This document shows positions 1-12,817 of a stretch of DNA of 64,000 bases, piece after piece. The position numbers and the translations under genes were made by a program. This stretch comes from Acanthopleura granulata (taxonomy: Eukaryota > Mollusca > Polyplacophora > Chitonida > Chitonidae): assembly GCA_016165875.1 (NCBI GenBank), contig JABBOT010000001.1:36945011-37009010 (forward strand). The letters run 5' to 3'. Every line of letters begins with the position of its first letter. The stretch's first letter is position 1. A model generated the notes under the pieces. That model was given only the letters and a program-made list of their open reading frames with translations. It was not told the DNA's origin and made no database searches.

Positions 1-3000
1 TCGGACTCTCAGGTAGGAGTGTTGTTTAAAGGTGGGTCGGGCCAGGGCAGCTGATAAGAACGAAGAATACCATCAACCTAGCGTGAAAAACTCTAACTGC
101 ACCATGGCAACAGCAGCAAAAATGGCTGTAATTCTCGTCAAATTTAATCGCCAGCGCGTTAAATCACTGTAAATAGCGATAAGCCAAATCGGGTCACACA
201 AATCATGTCACAAAGTCGACAGTCTGTCGACTTTTTCCTGGCTAACTTGAAATCAATCATCAACCGGTAAGCGAATTTTTAGAGTAGGTGCAGTCAACCA
301 CATACCACAGACGTTATGTATCTGCTTCACCTTAAGTTTTATTACAGGGGATGATTTTAACTCAGTTTCACCTGTCAGAGAAGCTGAACTGAAAAAAACT
401 TCGGATGAACTGACAAGGTATATATCATATGTAAGATGGCAAAATGCGCCACCTGCAACTTTGTCACACTCGCTCTCCTGAATTTGTTTCCGATTATGAA
501 AGTTAAACTGAGCACGTATATAATAGGGCTTATACGTGACCCTCCCTCCCCCACCCAAAAAAAAATCCAAACAAACAAGAAAAAAAAAAGCACACACACA
601 CACACAAAGCAAAGTGAAACTTTCATAGACTTGATCAGCTGATGTTGTTACCTGTCAGAGAAACGTAAAGTTCCGATGAACTGTCAAGTCATATATTATA
701 TGTCAGGCACCAGAAAAAGGCCATCTGAAACTTTCCCTGACTTTGATGCCACGCGACTACATGATATCAAGTCAACGATGTGGATGATTTCATCATTAGC
801 CAATGTTTCTGAGATTTCTCCACACCAACGTGCTCATTTTTGATGCTTGAAAATCTGTAAACAATACGTTTTTGTGACAAATCATGCATGATGCATGTAA
901 CATAGAGGAGAAATCGCGACAACGTCTCATCTGAAACATTCAGGATATTTAAATGCATTCAGTAGCCTATCCTCGCCCAGCTGATTGATTTTCTTTCGAT
1001 ATTGTTTAATGTCTTATCGAAAGAGGTGACAGGTGCTTGTTGTCGCGAGCTGGCGCCGGCTGTTGTGGCGAGTAGTAGAACGAGTCATTCAGTGAAGGCC
1101 CAGCTGACGGTTGACACAGGTCTAGTTTAGCAATTCTAATGCAGATATAATAAAGTGGTAAAATCTCCGCTAGACATCGGGACTTCATCAGCGCTCTAAG
1201 GTTAACAACCCGTCCCCACTTCGGGTGACTATATTCGACAGATTTTTAACCCCGTTTCCGCGACGAAGATTTCTTTATAATTGCTTACTGGCACGACTCG
1301 CTGCGATGAAAGGGAAAAGCGCGATTTAATAAAAACTATACAGACGCAATTTGGGCTGAAGTCTCAGACTTTGCAATCGATATCAGAAAAATAAATACAC
1401 AAACGGGTTAAGTAAACAGTTTAAATCATCACAATTGGAGTACATTGATTTGAGACTGGTGAAATCAGCTAGTCTGCATACTATGTGCAGGCTGTAGCAT
1501 GCCGAAACATACGTTGTTTTATTTGAATAGCCTTCAGACTAATGGATTGAAATTATATAAAGGATATCTTTATAAGAAAATTGTTATATAAAGACCTGTC
1601 ACCAAGATTATCGCCCTTATTGGAATTTTTAATGCGAACATATGTTCGTAGATATTAGTCTTCTATTGATCAACAAGAAATAATTAAATTGTTAAATTTC
1701 AACGCGCACCATACACATTTTCTTTTGATTATCTTCCAACTTCATGGGCCTCTTGCCTGTTTGGTGTTTAGTCAGTTTTTATTGTAATGAACATAATATA
1801 TTATGAATAAAGTGAACAAGTTCTGCTTAGTGCTGACAATTAAGGTCTATTAGTTTACATATGGAGGTTTGTAAAGAGCCCATTATTTAACCTTGTGGCA
1901 TTTCACTCGTTTACAATAATGTCAGTACGTGCAAAGTTAATAACCTCTACCTTGATTCTATTTTGGACTCGCAACCTCAGTTATTGATCAATAATAATTC
2001 AAACTACTATCGTTGATCGAGGCAAAATTTCAAGAAATTTCCTAGACTATAACGGTCGGGCTAAGAGATAACCAGTTTATTTGTCTTAAAGTTTGTAGAC
2101 ATGTCAAGACGATATTTCTTCGAATCAATATATATTGCAATGTAAGTAATTAAAAGTTACAATACACATAAATGTATTTGTAGCACTTGGAGAATCATGC
2201 ACCTTGGAACGACAGTTATTTCTTGTAAAGTTATATGATCTTGGATATTAGCCAAGATGCACCGCGAGGGGATGTTGAAAGGCATAATCCGCTATAGAGA
2301 AGCTCAGCCGAGGAATGAGGAAAATTTTGAACCGATGATTAATTCCGGCCGTGCCACTTTCTCCCTCTCAGTGACGCTGTTTACACTAGCTGATTAATAT
2401 GTTTACCCGGGATAGGACCAATATTATCATCTGAAACGCCGCACCCAATAGCCACGCTTTTTATTGGGAAGAGTATCCAGGGAGGCCGAATACGTATTGG
2501 GATCCAGGCGACCCTGGGAACAGTAACAGAGGAGGCAATTGCTTAGTCAATAGTCAGAGATAGTCCGCTTTCCATCCAGTCAACGGTCCTGTTTTTCAGT
2601 CACCCATCTGACAATTTGCAGAGAAGCCACCAGCACTTGGAGACGATGGCTCTTAATGCGCTCTCTATTAGCTTTTCTAGATTAACAAAGCCATATGGTG
2701 AGAGTTTTTGGCGGAGCTCGGTATAGATGCCAACATGGCACAACTGTCAGTGGAATTCAAATCACTGTTAGCTCAGCCGAACCGAATTTTGGCCCTTTTC
2801 ATAGTTTTTGGCAGGTCGACATTTCTTACGAATATAGTTACGGTCAGCTCATATAACCAATGTGTTAATGCGTCACCAAGGGAATCCGCGGGTTTACAGG
2901 CACACTTGGATCCGTCCATTCACTGCAACGAAACCTCAAGTTCGCCATAATCCACAGAGATTTAACCATAAAATGTGTAAAACTGAATGAGTGTTTAACA

Positions 3001-6000
3001 CAATTCCCAACTCATTATAACCGGCAATTATTTCGCCTTTATCTCCACCGCCACAGAAGAGGTAGTGTTTACTCACCGCCATAGCAGCCCACAAGCCGTT
3101 GACGCCTCCAAGGCAAATTCCCAAATTTATAACCCAGGGATTCCCTGAATATTGCTTTTGGTGTAAGATGACAACAATGTTTGCATAATAAAACAGAGGA
3201 TTCCAGTTAAAACCCCGCTATTGTTCTGTTAATAAAAACCTGTGAGTGATTGGCAATGTAAAAGTGCTTGAGCGGTTTGTATGGGGGACGATGGGTGATA
3301 AAATGATAAGTTTTGTGCAACAAATACGTTGATATCTGTGCAAGGAGGATTGTAAACGGGTTCCCAAAAAAAGATATATATATATATATTCGGGCACCAC
3401 TCGATCGAAAAAAAGTCCCAGAGAGGATAAAAAAAAACATGGTAGGGACATATCCCATTTAAATGACACCATCTTGATCCACAATGCACTATATTTACGA
3501 AGAAACACATCCGTACGAAGTTTTCTGAAATTGGTCTTAACTGCCTAGCATGTAAACGGAAAACTTGTATGCAATGAGCGGTTATGCGACAGATAGAGGT
3601 TGGCCATAGAAATTTAACTGACAGAATTTCGTCATTAATTGAGCTTGGGTATTTACTAAAACGGGTAACTGCTTGGTTAAAGTCAAAGGCAAAGTATTCT
3701 TCTGTATAAAGCATCTCCTGACATCGCGGACCGGAGAGTATTTGGCCTGTCCACTTTTATACGCTCAAGCGTGGATAAACTAAAGGTGTCTTCTCCGCGA
3801 CTCTCGCTTGCCTGCCCCTGTTGATCTGAGTCACGTGATACGCAGCCAATTGCCGCATTTCATCACAGTAAACGACGATAAGTTTCGACCAGTTCAATAC
3901 ATTTCACAGTTCACAAAGAGACGGAAACAAACAACCAACTAACGTCCCCTAGTTGTGTACATGGATATGGCATAGGCATGATAAATATCCTGCTCATATA
4001 AACAGTTTCAGCACCACTGACATACACCTTTAAATATGTATCTGAGACTGTAACGACTTGAACATGCTGAACTGTGGAATGCAATGCACATTTCAGGCAT
4101 ATATTGATATTTAGATCGTTGTTTCTATCATACGTGATGTAAACCTTATATATTATTACACATGGCATAGCCAGAGGAAATGTAGGCTGTTATTCGGAAT
4201 ATGTGGTAAAAAATATAAATATAAATAATTTTAAAAAGCTTCACAATCCTCAGAGCTTGACCCATATTTTGGGAGAAGAGCAAGTGTTATAAATCATAAA
4301 AAAATTAATATATAAAGTTAAGGATATCTTTTTTTTCTTTTCTGTCTGTAAACTTCTCGTGAACTGTTATAAACGAGCTGGAATCGGTTGCCAAAAAGGG
4401 GTCAAGGCTACACCATTTATCAAATTAGAGGAATCTGTTACAGTGACTATCGTGCTGCTTAGATGCGGGCCCTGATTGCGTTTTGCGGGATAGAAGAAAA
4501 AAAAAGGTGTAACGCAATTAATTCTTGGTTAAAGCTCAAAGTGCAGTTATACGGTATTATGCCATTTTTGATGACTGTGAGGGTGATTATTAGGGCTCTT
4601 CGATTTATCGTGCTCTTTCTTTTAAATAAGAGAATTTGTACTTCTCTTTGTTATTAATGTTATTATTTGTCCCGTCGGTCAAGGATTCTATATTGTGCCA
4701 ATAGTTCTTTATCTCACCAAGAGGGTAACTTTTGGTAATAAATTACAGTTATCAAAAATCTTCCAGGAAATAAGATTTTTCATATTCAGTCTTGACTGAC
4801 CTCGCAAACTGTTACAACGAATAAAGAAATATTTCTTCTGGTGTACTTGAATGCTGGTTGGTCGAATGAAAAAAATTGTAACAGTCGTTGTATAAGATTT
4901 GTCGGATAGGGATGACTGCGGGGAACGTCAAATTAACCAGTTCATATTACCTTTGTGATTTCGGGTTCAAGGGTTCTCGATTTATCAAAGAACCTTTTCT
5001 CGTAATTCAATAGAGAAAGCAATATTCTTTCAGGGGTTTGGGAGAAATTATCAAAAAGCACAATTGGATATTGAAATTAATGCACAAATTGTGGGTGTCT
5101 CCGAAGTTGATATTAACCGGTGTGATTATGGAGGGAGCCCGACGACCCCACGGGAGCAAGGTTCAAGCGGACAGGAACTCCCTCCGAATTAAAGCTTGCT
5201 GCAAATTAGTGCAATCACTCGTCCTTACTCCTCGGCCGTAAATCACTTGCTGGCCTTTATCTGCCGTCACACACCGCCATGGCCTACTCTATCAGAGATG
5301 ATGAGAAAAGAGAGGGTAAATAAAACCTCGAACCGAAATTTACGAGTTCCGAGTAAATATTTTCGTTCTGTGATGAACTCTCAGCCAATCAACTGCTTGT
5401 TAATAACTCGCGACTGCATGTATAGGCTGCGTGTGTAACGATTCGCGTGGATTACCACCTCAGTTAAAAGTGGACAAATTTAAGGCTACACTATAATATA
5501 CCGTGGTATATCTCCTCGGGTAAAACTGGGCAAATTTAAATCAGCTGTACAAAATATTATAAATAAAGGCAGACACATGTATGACTTTACTCGTTGGCTG
5601 TTAGCATTCGGCTGTCATGGAAACCACACTTGAATGATGTCCAGCGCGATGTATTCTTCGAAGCCATCACTTACCATGTTATCGATTTCCTTCATATTTC
5701 CTGAAATTCTTATTGTCGTCTCTCTGTCTACAAGTACAAAAGCACATTTTACAAACAAATATTACCACAATCTTGATTTTTTGTATGACGCCATGCTCAA
5801 AAATTTTTCACATGTATATCCGGTTTATGCGGGAAGGAAACTGCAGGGCCTAGAGTAAACCATCGACCCTTGTCAGATATCTGATGAACCTTTTGACTTA
5901 CAGCCGCAGTCCAAACAGGAAGAGCTAGATTGAAACTTGCTGAATCAATGGCAAAAAGCCTGCACGATAGTCCCCATGATGCAGGGTTCGAAGACACGTC

Positions 6001-9000
6001 CACACGTATGATTTGTCGACAAATTCAATTAGTGGAATCAAAACATGACAAACGTTATTTCTTACAAATTGTAGAATTCGAAAAAAAAAAACAACAAAAA
6101 ACGATGGTTTTGAAATAGGCTATTTCTGTTCGACACGTTGAATTCGACGAGTGGATACGACAAATCGATCCATGTGAGACATGTCCTTCTTCAGAATATA
6201 TGTAGACAACACTCCTAAGGTATTTCACGTCATTGGTATACATATACACACCTCTGTTTCAAATCATGACGGTGGTATAATTGTAAATTCCACCGTCTCT
6301 GTAAGGGAGTTCTCGTTTTTATGGTTATTGAATATATCTGATTTCTGACCTGAGTATTTGATACTTTCTTGCCATAGTAGTGTTTGTCACATTTTAAAGT
6401 AATTTATCTCGTTCTTGTGGCTACGAAGTCCGTTACAAACAAGAATGTCTGTAGCACTGATGCGTGGTCTTGCTCAGCTCTGCGGGAAAGCGTGTATCCA
6501 TTCTTTGCGTGCAGCACCCAAAGTCATTGATCTCGATGGTCTAGCAACCTATATATATATATATACCAACTATCCATATCAACTCAAGCTTTAGTCCCTA
6601 TCCCAACCCCTCTCGAACAGCAGCCCCATTTGCGACAGGTCACAATTTAATTACTTCCAGTGCCTACCCTATAATCCTGTCTGAATGTATGCTTTGATCT
6701 CAATCCCATCCGGCGAGGAACATTGGCTAATTGTGATGTCCTTATAGGTATTCACTTCTAAGGCTCATCGATAAACATCTGATGCACCTGCACATTACCA
6801 ATCACAGTCCTGTTTCTTCAGTAATCATCACATAAGGAATCACTGATCAAGTTATTTGTTAAAATAATGTTAGTTTCTTATCACACTTGACATTTTTCTG
6901 TGGTATTTCTTCGGGTAAATATATTTGAAATGATACATGTAGTTAAAACCACTGGAAAAGCCTTTGTTTTTATATGTACGACTCTGTGATTTATTGTTTG
7001 TTTTTGCATTAATTGATCATCTATTCCCCAGTTCTCCTAAACATTTTTTTTATGGTTTTCCTTCTGTAAAGAGAAAATATGACTTTGAGGTTTCAAAACT
7101 ATAAATGGAATTTTATTTCTGACAACTTCCTAAAGACAATATTAACTTGATTATATATTTTTCGAAAATGATTTTCTTCCTATACACTGCAAAATTTACA
7201 TTCTTTTTGTGAAACCATACTTAATCAAATGGTTATGTGTAAAAATCAAGTGTCAAACTGACCGAGAGTTCTTCTCGTCCGTGGAAAATATTGGCACAAC
7301 TGTTAATGTCGGTGAATGTTCTTAACAAACTGTGTTCCCTTGATAATATTCACTTTACATATATATACATATATTTCTGCGTAGAACACAACTGGTTTGA
7401 CCTCCCTTATCTTATTCAGTAAAAATGTCCATTAAGGTTTTTCGAGGTTTTGCTCGTTAAGCAGAGTGTGAAATAAATTGTTTTCGCGGAGGTCAAAGCT
7501 GTTTCGCGGGATACTAGACAATCTTTGAGCAGTAGTCTGTAGTCCAGTCACAATCGGAACCGAAGGAAAAATGGCCCCGTTTTAATGAAGTGTCAGAGAA
7601 CAACATTTCCAGAAGGAATAAAGAATAAAAAAAGTTAGATTAGGGTTGGTTGAGGGGTGCGTTTAAGATGGGAGTGTGGTCTAATCCGAAGCTAGGATAA
7701 CCATTATTATAGCCAGCCATTGGAATTGCATCCATCAGTTGGCAAAGAGATGTTCAGGTCTCTAAACCGTCAAACTAAATCCTGCCATAATCTAAAACCA
7801 GCCAAAAAGGAGAATGAATTCCAACTTGATATCTTTTTACTCAATTGTTGTTCGCGCGATCGATCAAGATGAAGTGAGCCGTGGCGCTATGAACTCTCCC
7901 ACACCTAATTCTCCGCGCGAAATAATTCTCCCTTTTCTGCTCTTGATTAGTTCGTAGCGGTTTAATCTCCCAGAATAAACATCACTTCACAGCGATATGA
8001 CAACAGACATACATGAATCATCCTACTCTCCTCGTCTACAAATATTAAAACCTGGCATCTTCCTCACAGTCTGGACCTGTCTCCTGAGGGCAGGAGATGA
8101 GGATCACCGTGGGCTGGCTGCCAACGGGGCTAGTTACAGAGCCAGCAACCAAAGGGACACTACTCTTATAAAACTGTTAACCGATCGTGTCTAAGTATTG
8201 AAAGAAGACAGAACGGTTCTGTCACTCGAAAAAAAAAGTTGATTTAAAGTGAAAGGTTACGTTAGGCTTCTGATATACCGATCTCCAAGAAATTTTACTA
8301 TGCGTTACATGATGCTTTATGTTCAAGAAGGCGAAAAACAACATTCATCACACGCTGGAACATAGTCATTGTTAATAAATACCAAATCATTGCAGCATAA
8401 AATTCTGTTTGTTCATTTGTGATGTACTAATACCAGTGCAAACTTCGAGGCAAGTCTACTCCTACGTCGAGACTTTCGGTCATTCTCAACGTAATCCCGA
8501 AGATAGGCGAAGTCGGTCATGATTCGTAGTCATACAAATCGAGCTCCTGAATTTTTTGTGATTCTTAGGAAGAGAGCATTTTAAAAGAAACCAAATTTCT
8601 GACGTGCGACACAAATAAGACTTGTAGCATTTGGTGGCATAATTCCAGGCAGGTTGATATTACACCTATCTGTGACACGCATACATGTGTTTGCATAACG
8701 GTCATATTTATCAGTGTGGTGAGAGAAACGTTATCTTTACCAGATGTTATCGTCCCAGTAAACCACCATGGCTAATCCACAACATTTCCATGCGTGAGTC
8801 CCTTTCAGCCAAAAGCTTTATTGTTTTCACGGTTTTATTTTCATAACATCAAAAGTCCAAGGTGGACTGTAACTTTAAGGAAAAAAAATGCAGGTAGAAA
8901 ATAGAAATAATGAGAAAAAACAAGAAAAGTTTTAGAAAATTACATTTATATACAAATGGCTTCTTTGATTCTGACCACACTGGATAGTGTGGCATTCGAG

Positions 9001-9420
9001 CCTTAAGTTTACCACCCGTAATCAATTGCTGCTTGAACTTTTTCATCGTAGGCAGCAAATTTAGGAACCGTTTAGTCTCATCCACGTGAACAGAAACACT
9101 CAATGTATACTTACAACATTTTTTTGGTTCACAAAAAAATAAAACGGGAGATAACCCGATCACTTACAGTGCAGTTATCTATTTTCTTAAATCTGATATG
9201 TTCTGGGCTTGAAATTCTCAGATGATATAACGTCATTGTTTTGATAATACAGCTAAGTGGGCAAACACCTGCAGGTTAGTACACGTCCGTTTGTGTGGTG
9301 TGTGTTTTTGCTCATTCTCAAAATAGCTTCTCAAGACCTAATTATGTGATTCCATATCTTCGCTAAAATAATTTTTTATTGACCAATAGATTTAGCAATT
9401 ATAGAGGTTTCAGAAAGATA
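1..9420. other. Gene-free stretch, low-complexity and small duplications
   Basis: No open frame here has recognisable domains or a credible splice pattern. The longest, 161 codons on the minus strand at 3229-3714, is of biased composition and matches no family I know. What can be seen: a diverged direct repeat (about 366-480 and 646-745), an A/C-rich low-complexity run (about 531-610), TA runs near 3373-3390 and 6548-6566, and a short degenerate duplication near 5458-5482 and 5514-5538. An upstream non-coding exon or promoter of the EF-hand gene may lie here, but I cannot place it. Confidence 0.6.
366..745. repeat. Diverged direct repeat, two copies
   Basis: Two stretches of about 100 bp (366-480 and 646-745) share an ordered series of words: cctgtcagagaa, then tccgatgaactg or tcggatgaactga, then catat..atatgt, then a gccacctg or gccatctg word followed by aacttt. 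The material between them is A-rich and C-rich low complexity. They look like an old local duplication or two copies of an unnamed repeat. No coding potential was seen. Confidence 0.5.
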
Positions 9421-9424
9421 CATT

Positions 9425-9677
9425 TTATTTATTGGTGTTTTATGCCGTACTCACTTTCATGACGGCGGCCAGCATTCTGGGGGGAGAAAACCGGGCAGAT
9501 CCCAGGGGGGAACCAATGCACGACCATCCTCAGGTTGCTGACAGAGCTTTCCACGTAAGGACAGAGAGGAAACCAAAATGAGATACAGGGCTTGAACCCA
9601 CAGCCACCTCAGCAGTGACAGACTTCCGATTCAAAGTGCTGCGCTAGCATGCAAATCACTCGGCCAAAGAGGCCACA
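9425..9677 (-). repeat. tRNA-headed SINE (family 1), nearly full length, minus orientation
   Basis: In plus-strand order it runs: A/T tail, 'ggtgttttatgccgtactc', 'gacggcggccagcattctgg', the 'gggagaaaaccgggcagatc' block, 'aggttgctgacagagc', the reversed B-box 'gcttgaacccacagc', and finally the reversed A-box 'actcggccaaagaggcc'. It ends only about 35 bp before the splice acceptor of the first coding exon of the EF-hand gene. A gap-free match to other copies in the window (33048-33296, 52920-53172, 38968-39188) defines the family. Confidence 0.85.
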
Positions 9678-9717
9678 GGCATATAGTTTCTACACTGTTG
9701 TTTTGCTTTCAGAGAAG

Positions 9718-12700
9718 ATGAAGCCGGCAACAGCCTTAATAGTCTGTGGTCTGGTGGCCTATGGGAGCGCCAGTAAATGCGTGAACGTCTGTAACCCCGT
9801 GTGTATTGGCGGCAGCGTCGGTAACGGTGTTATCATTGGAGATTTCACTGGTGCTATTATCGGAGGCAGCATGTCGGGAACATGTAGTCCGGTGTGTCGC
9901 GACGTCTGCAACTTCGGAAAGAGGGGCACTGAAGTGAGTGTAGTCTCGTCATTATTTTCTGTCTTAAGCGGCACGTGGGAAACGTCTCATGCTTCAGCGA
10001 TGGAGTTACGCTTCGTCATGCCGTAAATCTGTTAACAAATGGAAAACTCGTAAAACTCCTTCCCGCCTGTAACAAAAGGGCCCAAAGTTGTGCGCTCCTT
10101 TATTCTTTGCAGGTAGAACGTCACACGTTTAAGTGCATGTGAGCTCACAAAACACTTCGGTAGTGCACACGCACTGCAGTATCACAACATGAAACGATGC
10201 ATTTTTATTGCAGTTTGGACACTTTTGTGTGTGGTAAAACCATAGAGGAGACAACGGAGAGAGACAGCTGGTGAAAACCGGCATCTTGTCTGTTTACCTC
10301 TGATAAGGGTTTCATTGTAACTGTTCGAGTAAGTGCATTGAAAGTAGCAACCTAAACACCTGGAAAACCACGGCCCCAGCAATATTAGGTAAAACAATGT
10401 AGTGATGTTAATTGCATTTTACTCTAAGCCAGAACGACTCAATATGCTTGAGGGCCATGAGGTTTTCGAAAGAAAAAGCTTTATCGTGAGTCTTGACAAC
10501 ATGGAGTTTTTGTTGTCTCATTAGCATACAGACAAGCACGTTATCGAAAAGGGAACACAATTTGAAGGTTCTGCTTGGATGCGGATGGAAAACTTACTGG
10601 AGACTTGAAAATACACCATGTTTATGTGCCATTTGTACATGCATGTCTACGTTGTGAGAAAGACGGAGGGAGGTAATGTGGAAGACATGAACTAGCTCCT
10701 ATCTCACTCCATCACTATTTATCAACCTTCTGACAAAATCCTCCTTTTAGTTTGAATTATCTCCCTTTGAAATATTCTTGAATGAATGAATGAATGCTTA
10801 TTGCTTAACGCCCTACTCAAGAATATTTCACTTATACGAAGGCGGTGTCTCCTTGGTGCAGGACGGATTTCCCACCGTATCTTTTATCTGGTGCTGCCTC
10901 ACCGAGACGACTTGCCGAAGATACCTAACAAGCCCCCTCACCCAGTCACATTATACTGACACCGGGCACCAGTCCACCCTCTATCCTCTTATTGCTGAGC
11001 GCCTAGCGAGGAAGCAGGTCGTACCATTTTTTAAAGTCTTTGGTATGATCTGACCCAGGTTTGAACCCAGATCTCCCCAGATAGAGGAGGCTCTTGAAAT
11101 ATTCTTCATCGCTGGTCAGCGAGACATACAGGTATAAAAACACTAAAAATTTCCTTACTATTTATGTAGTAATTTCACAAGAACACCCACCTAAAACTGT
11201 ATTCCATAATTTTTATTGGCCCAAATGACACATACTGTCAAATAACCATATGCTTGGCCTACAACATTTCCAAATATCATTAGAGGCTGACCACCATTTT
11301 CTCAAAATAAATCAGCTGGAATGCAGGTACTAGCGACCTATCACCATAGAAAAAGGCTGTAGAGGGGACTTGCTCATTGGACAATATTTTTCTCTGTTTA
11401 ATTGTAGCCACAAGTAATCGACTTTCTTTCAGTCATTATTCTTCATAGTTTATACCTGCAAAATTACCTGGCAGCACTTAAACACACTTCACAGATACAG
11501 TCAATGGAATAAATTCGTGAAGCCGACCTAATGACTACACACCTGTAGAAACAGGTAGGGTCAATAGGTTTCATATAAAAGTTTTTGATTATTATTAACC
11601 CTTAATCTGCCAATCAAAATCGTTGTGGTCCTGACTTGGTGTTTTCCCAATTACCCATTCAGCGCGCAGGAATTTGATCTCGTGAACCACTGTTGTGACG
11701 TAACCAATGACAAAACCTTCCACCGTTTCCACAGAGGGAAAATTGACAGATTTTGAGCTCTGTGACCAGAGAGTAAACGGTGTATAACACTGGTTTCTCT
11801 TTTCATATTTAGATCTGGACCGAGACCACATTTCCCTCACAGCTCACGGACTATGATCTCAACGGTGACGGACAGATCTCCTTGAAAGAGTTCGCCGCTG
11901 GTTTTAAAGGCGACCATCTGGACTTTGCTACCCGCCACGTGTTCGATTTGTCTGACAAGGATGGTAAGCATTTGGTTTCCTATCCAGAGTTAAGCTTCGA
12001 CTTTGTTAGGAACGCTTTCTCTAGCTGCTTCAGAACAGAGAATTCGGTTTCTCTAAAATTCATAATTTTTTTTGCTCAATCAAAATCTTTGGCTAAACAA
12101 TTTACATAATTTTCACTCTGTACTTACTTAATACTTTGAAGAGGAAATCTGTGCATGGTGTATGTAGGCCAGAACATGGACTTTCACAGCTGAATAAAAA
12201 GATTGGTGAAACCGGCACGTCCTATATTGTGATAGGCCCATTAGGTTATTTTAGGCCATTATTGTGGCAAAACCAGTATTGATATCCTCACAATGCTAAA
12301 GTAAAAAGGAAATAACGAGTTTTAGTCCATACAACTGAGCCTGTATCCAAATGCACACAATGGTGTTGAAATGTCTTTTTCTTGTTTTTATGGGACTGAA
12401 TTTTGACAAATATATGTCGGTATCATCTATTCAGGATAACATGTATTATCAAGTACCTTGGTATTGCAAGTTTCAGTTCAGTCATTATTATAATTGCCCA
12501 AGAAAACAACATAATCTGATTGAAAAGGTTTCATTCCTCCAAATTTTCCTTTGGAAAACACGTGTTTGTGTTGTTGAAGTTTATCGTTCAGTTTTAAATT
12601 CATCAAATAGAAAATGTTACAGCTTGATCGTTATCGACACTTAAATAGCGCCCATATCGAATTATTCCATTGAGTTTAAGCTTTTCCTTCTTATTTTCAT

Positions 12701-12817
12701 AGCTTATGTTCGAGAAAATAGTCGTAACTTTCTTGTTTTTTTTTTTCTTCTTATTTTGCAGCCGACGGCTATATCTCCGCCAGGGAGCTTGCTCTTGCTC
12801 CCCTCAAATTTCACTAA
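9718..12817 (+). CDS. Secreted two-EF-hand calcium-binding protein with Cys/Gly-rich N-terminus (140 aa)
   Basis: Three coding exons join in phase: 9718-9933, 11813-11963 and 12762-12817. The acceptor at 9711-9712 implies a 5' UTR exon upstream. Residues 1-19 form a signal peptide (MKPATALIVCGLVAYGSAS). Next comes a block with two CxxxCxxxC triads (C21/C25/C29 and C56/C60/C64) around a hydrophobic glycine-rich core. An FGKR dibasic site follows at 66-69. Two canonical EF-hand loops follow: DLNGDGQISLKE in exon 2, and DKDADGYISARE, which is split by the second intron. The protein should be exported and bind two Ca2+. Related small secreted EF-hand proteins are known from mollusc shell or mantle and haemolymph, but a biomineral role is only inference. 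The start is the first ATG of the exon and gives the signal peptide directly. The N-terminal block matches no family I can name. Confidence 0.86.
10250..10365 (-). repeat. Unnamed interspersed repeat (family 3) copy in EF-hand gene intron 1
   Basis: It carries the words 'ctgtttacctctgataaggg', 'attgtaactgttcgagtaa' and 'gtagcaacc'. Read in reverse, the same order is seen at 15185-15330 and 15928-16075, and in this orientation at 41800-41935. Its family is unknown to me. It has no coding capacity. Confidence 0.55.
10785..11090 (-). repeat. Second SINE family (family 2), minus orientation, in EF-hand intron 1
   Basis: The left end has the shared tail ('ttaacgccctactcaagaat', then 'atttcacttatacgaaggcg'). 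The body is different from family 1: 'ctgagcgcctagcgaggaag', 'aaagtctttggtatgatctg', then a reversed B-box-like 'caggtttgaacccagatc'. The same body recurs at 39775-39955 (-) and 14687-14815 (+). The head is tRNA-like, best seen in those other copies. Confidence 0.7.

Noticed and set aside
3229..3714. 161-codon open frame on the minus strand
   Set aside because: Residue composition is dominated by AT-run artefacts (YIYIYIFF). No recognised domain, and overlapping frames of similar quality exist.
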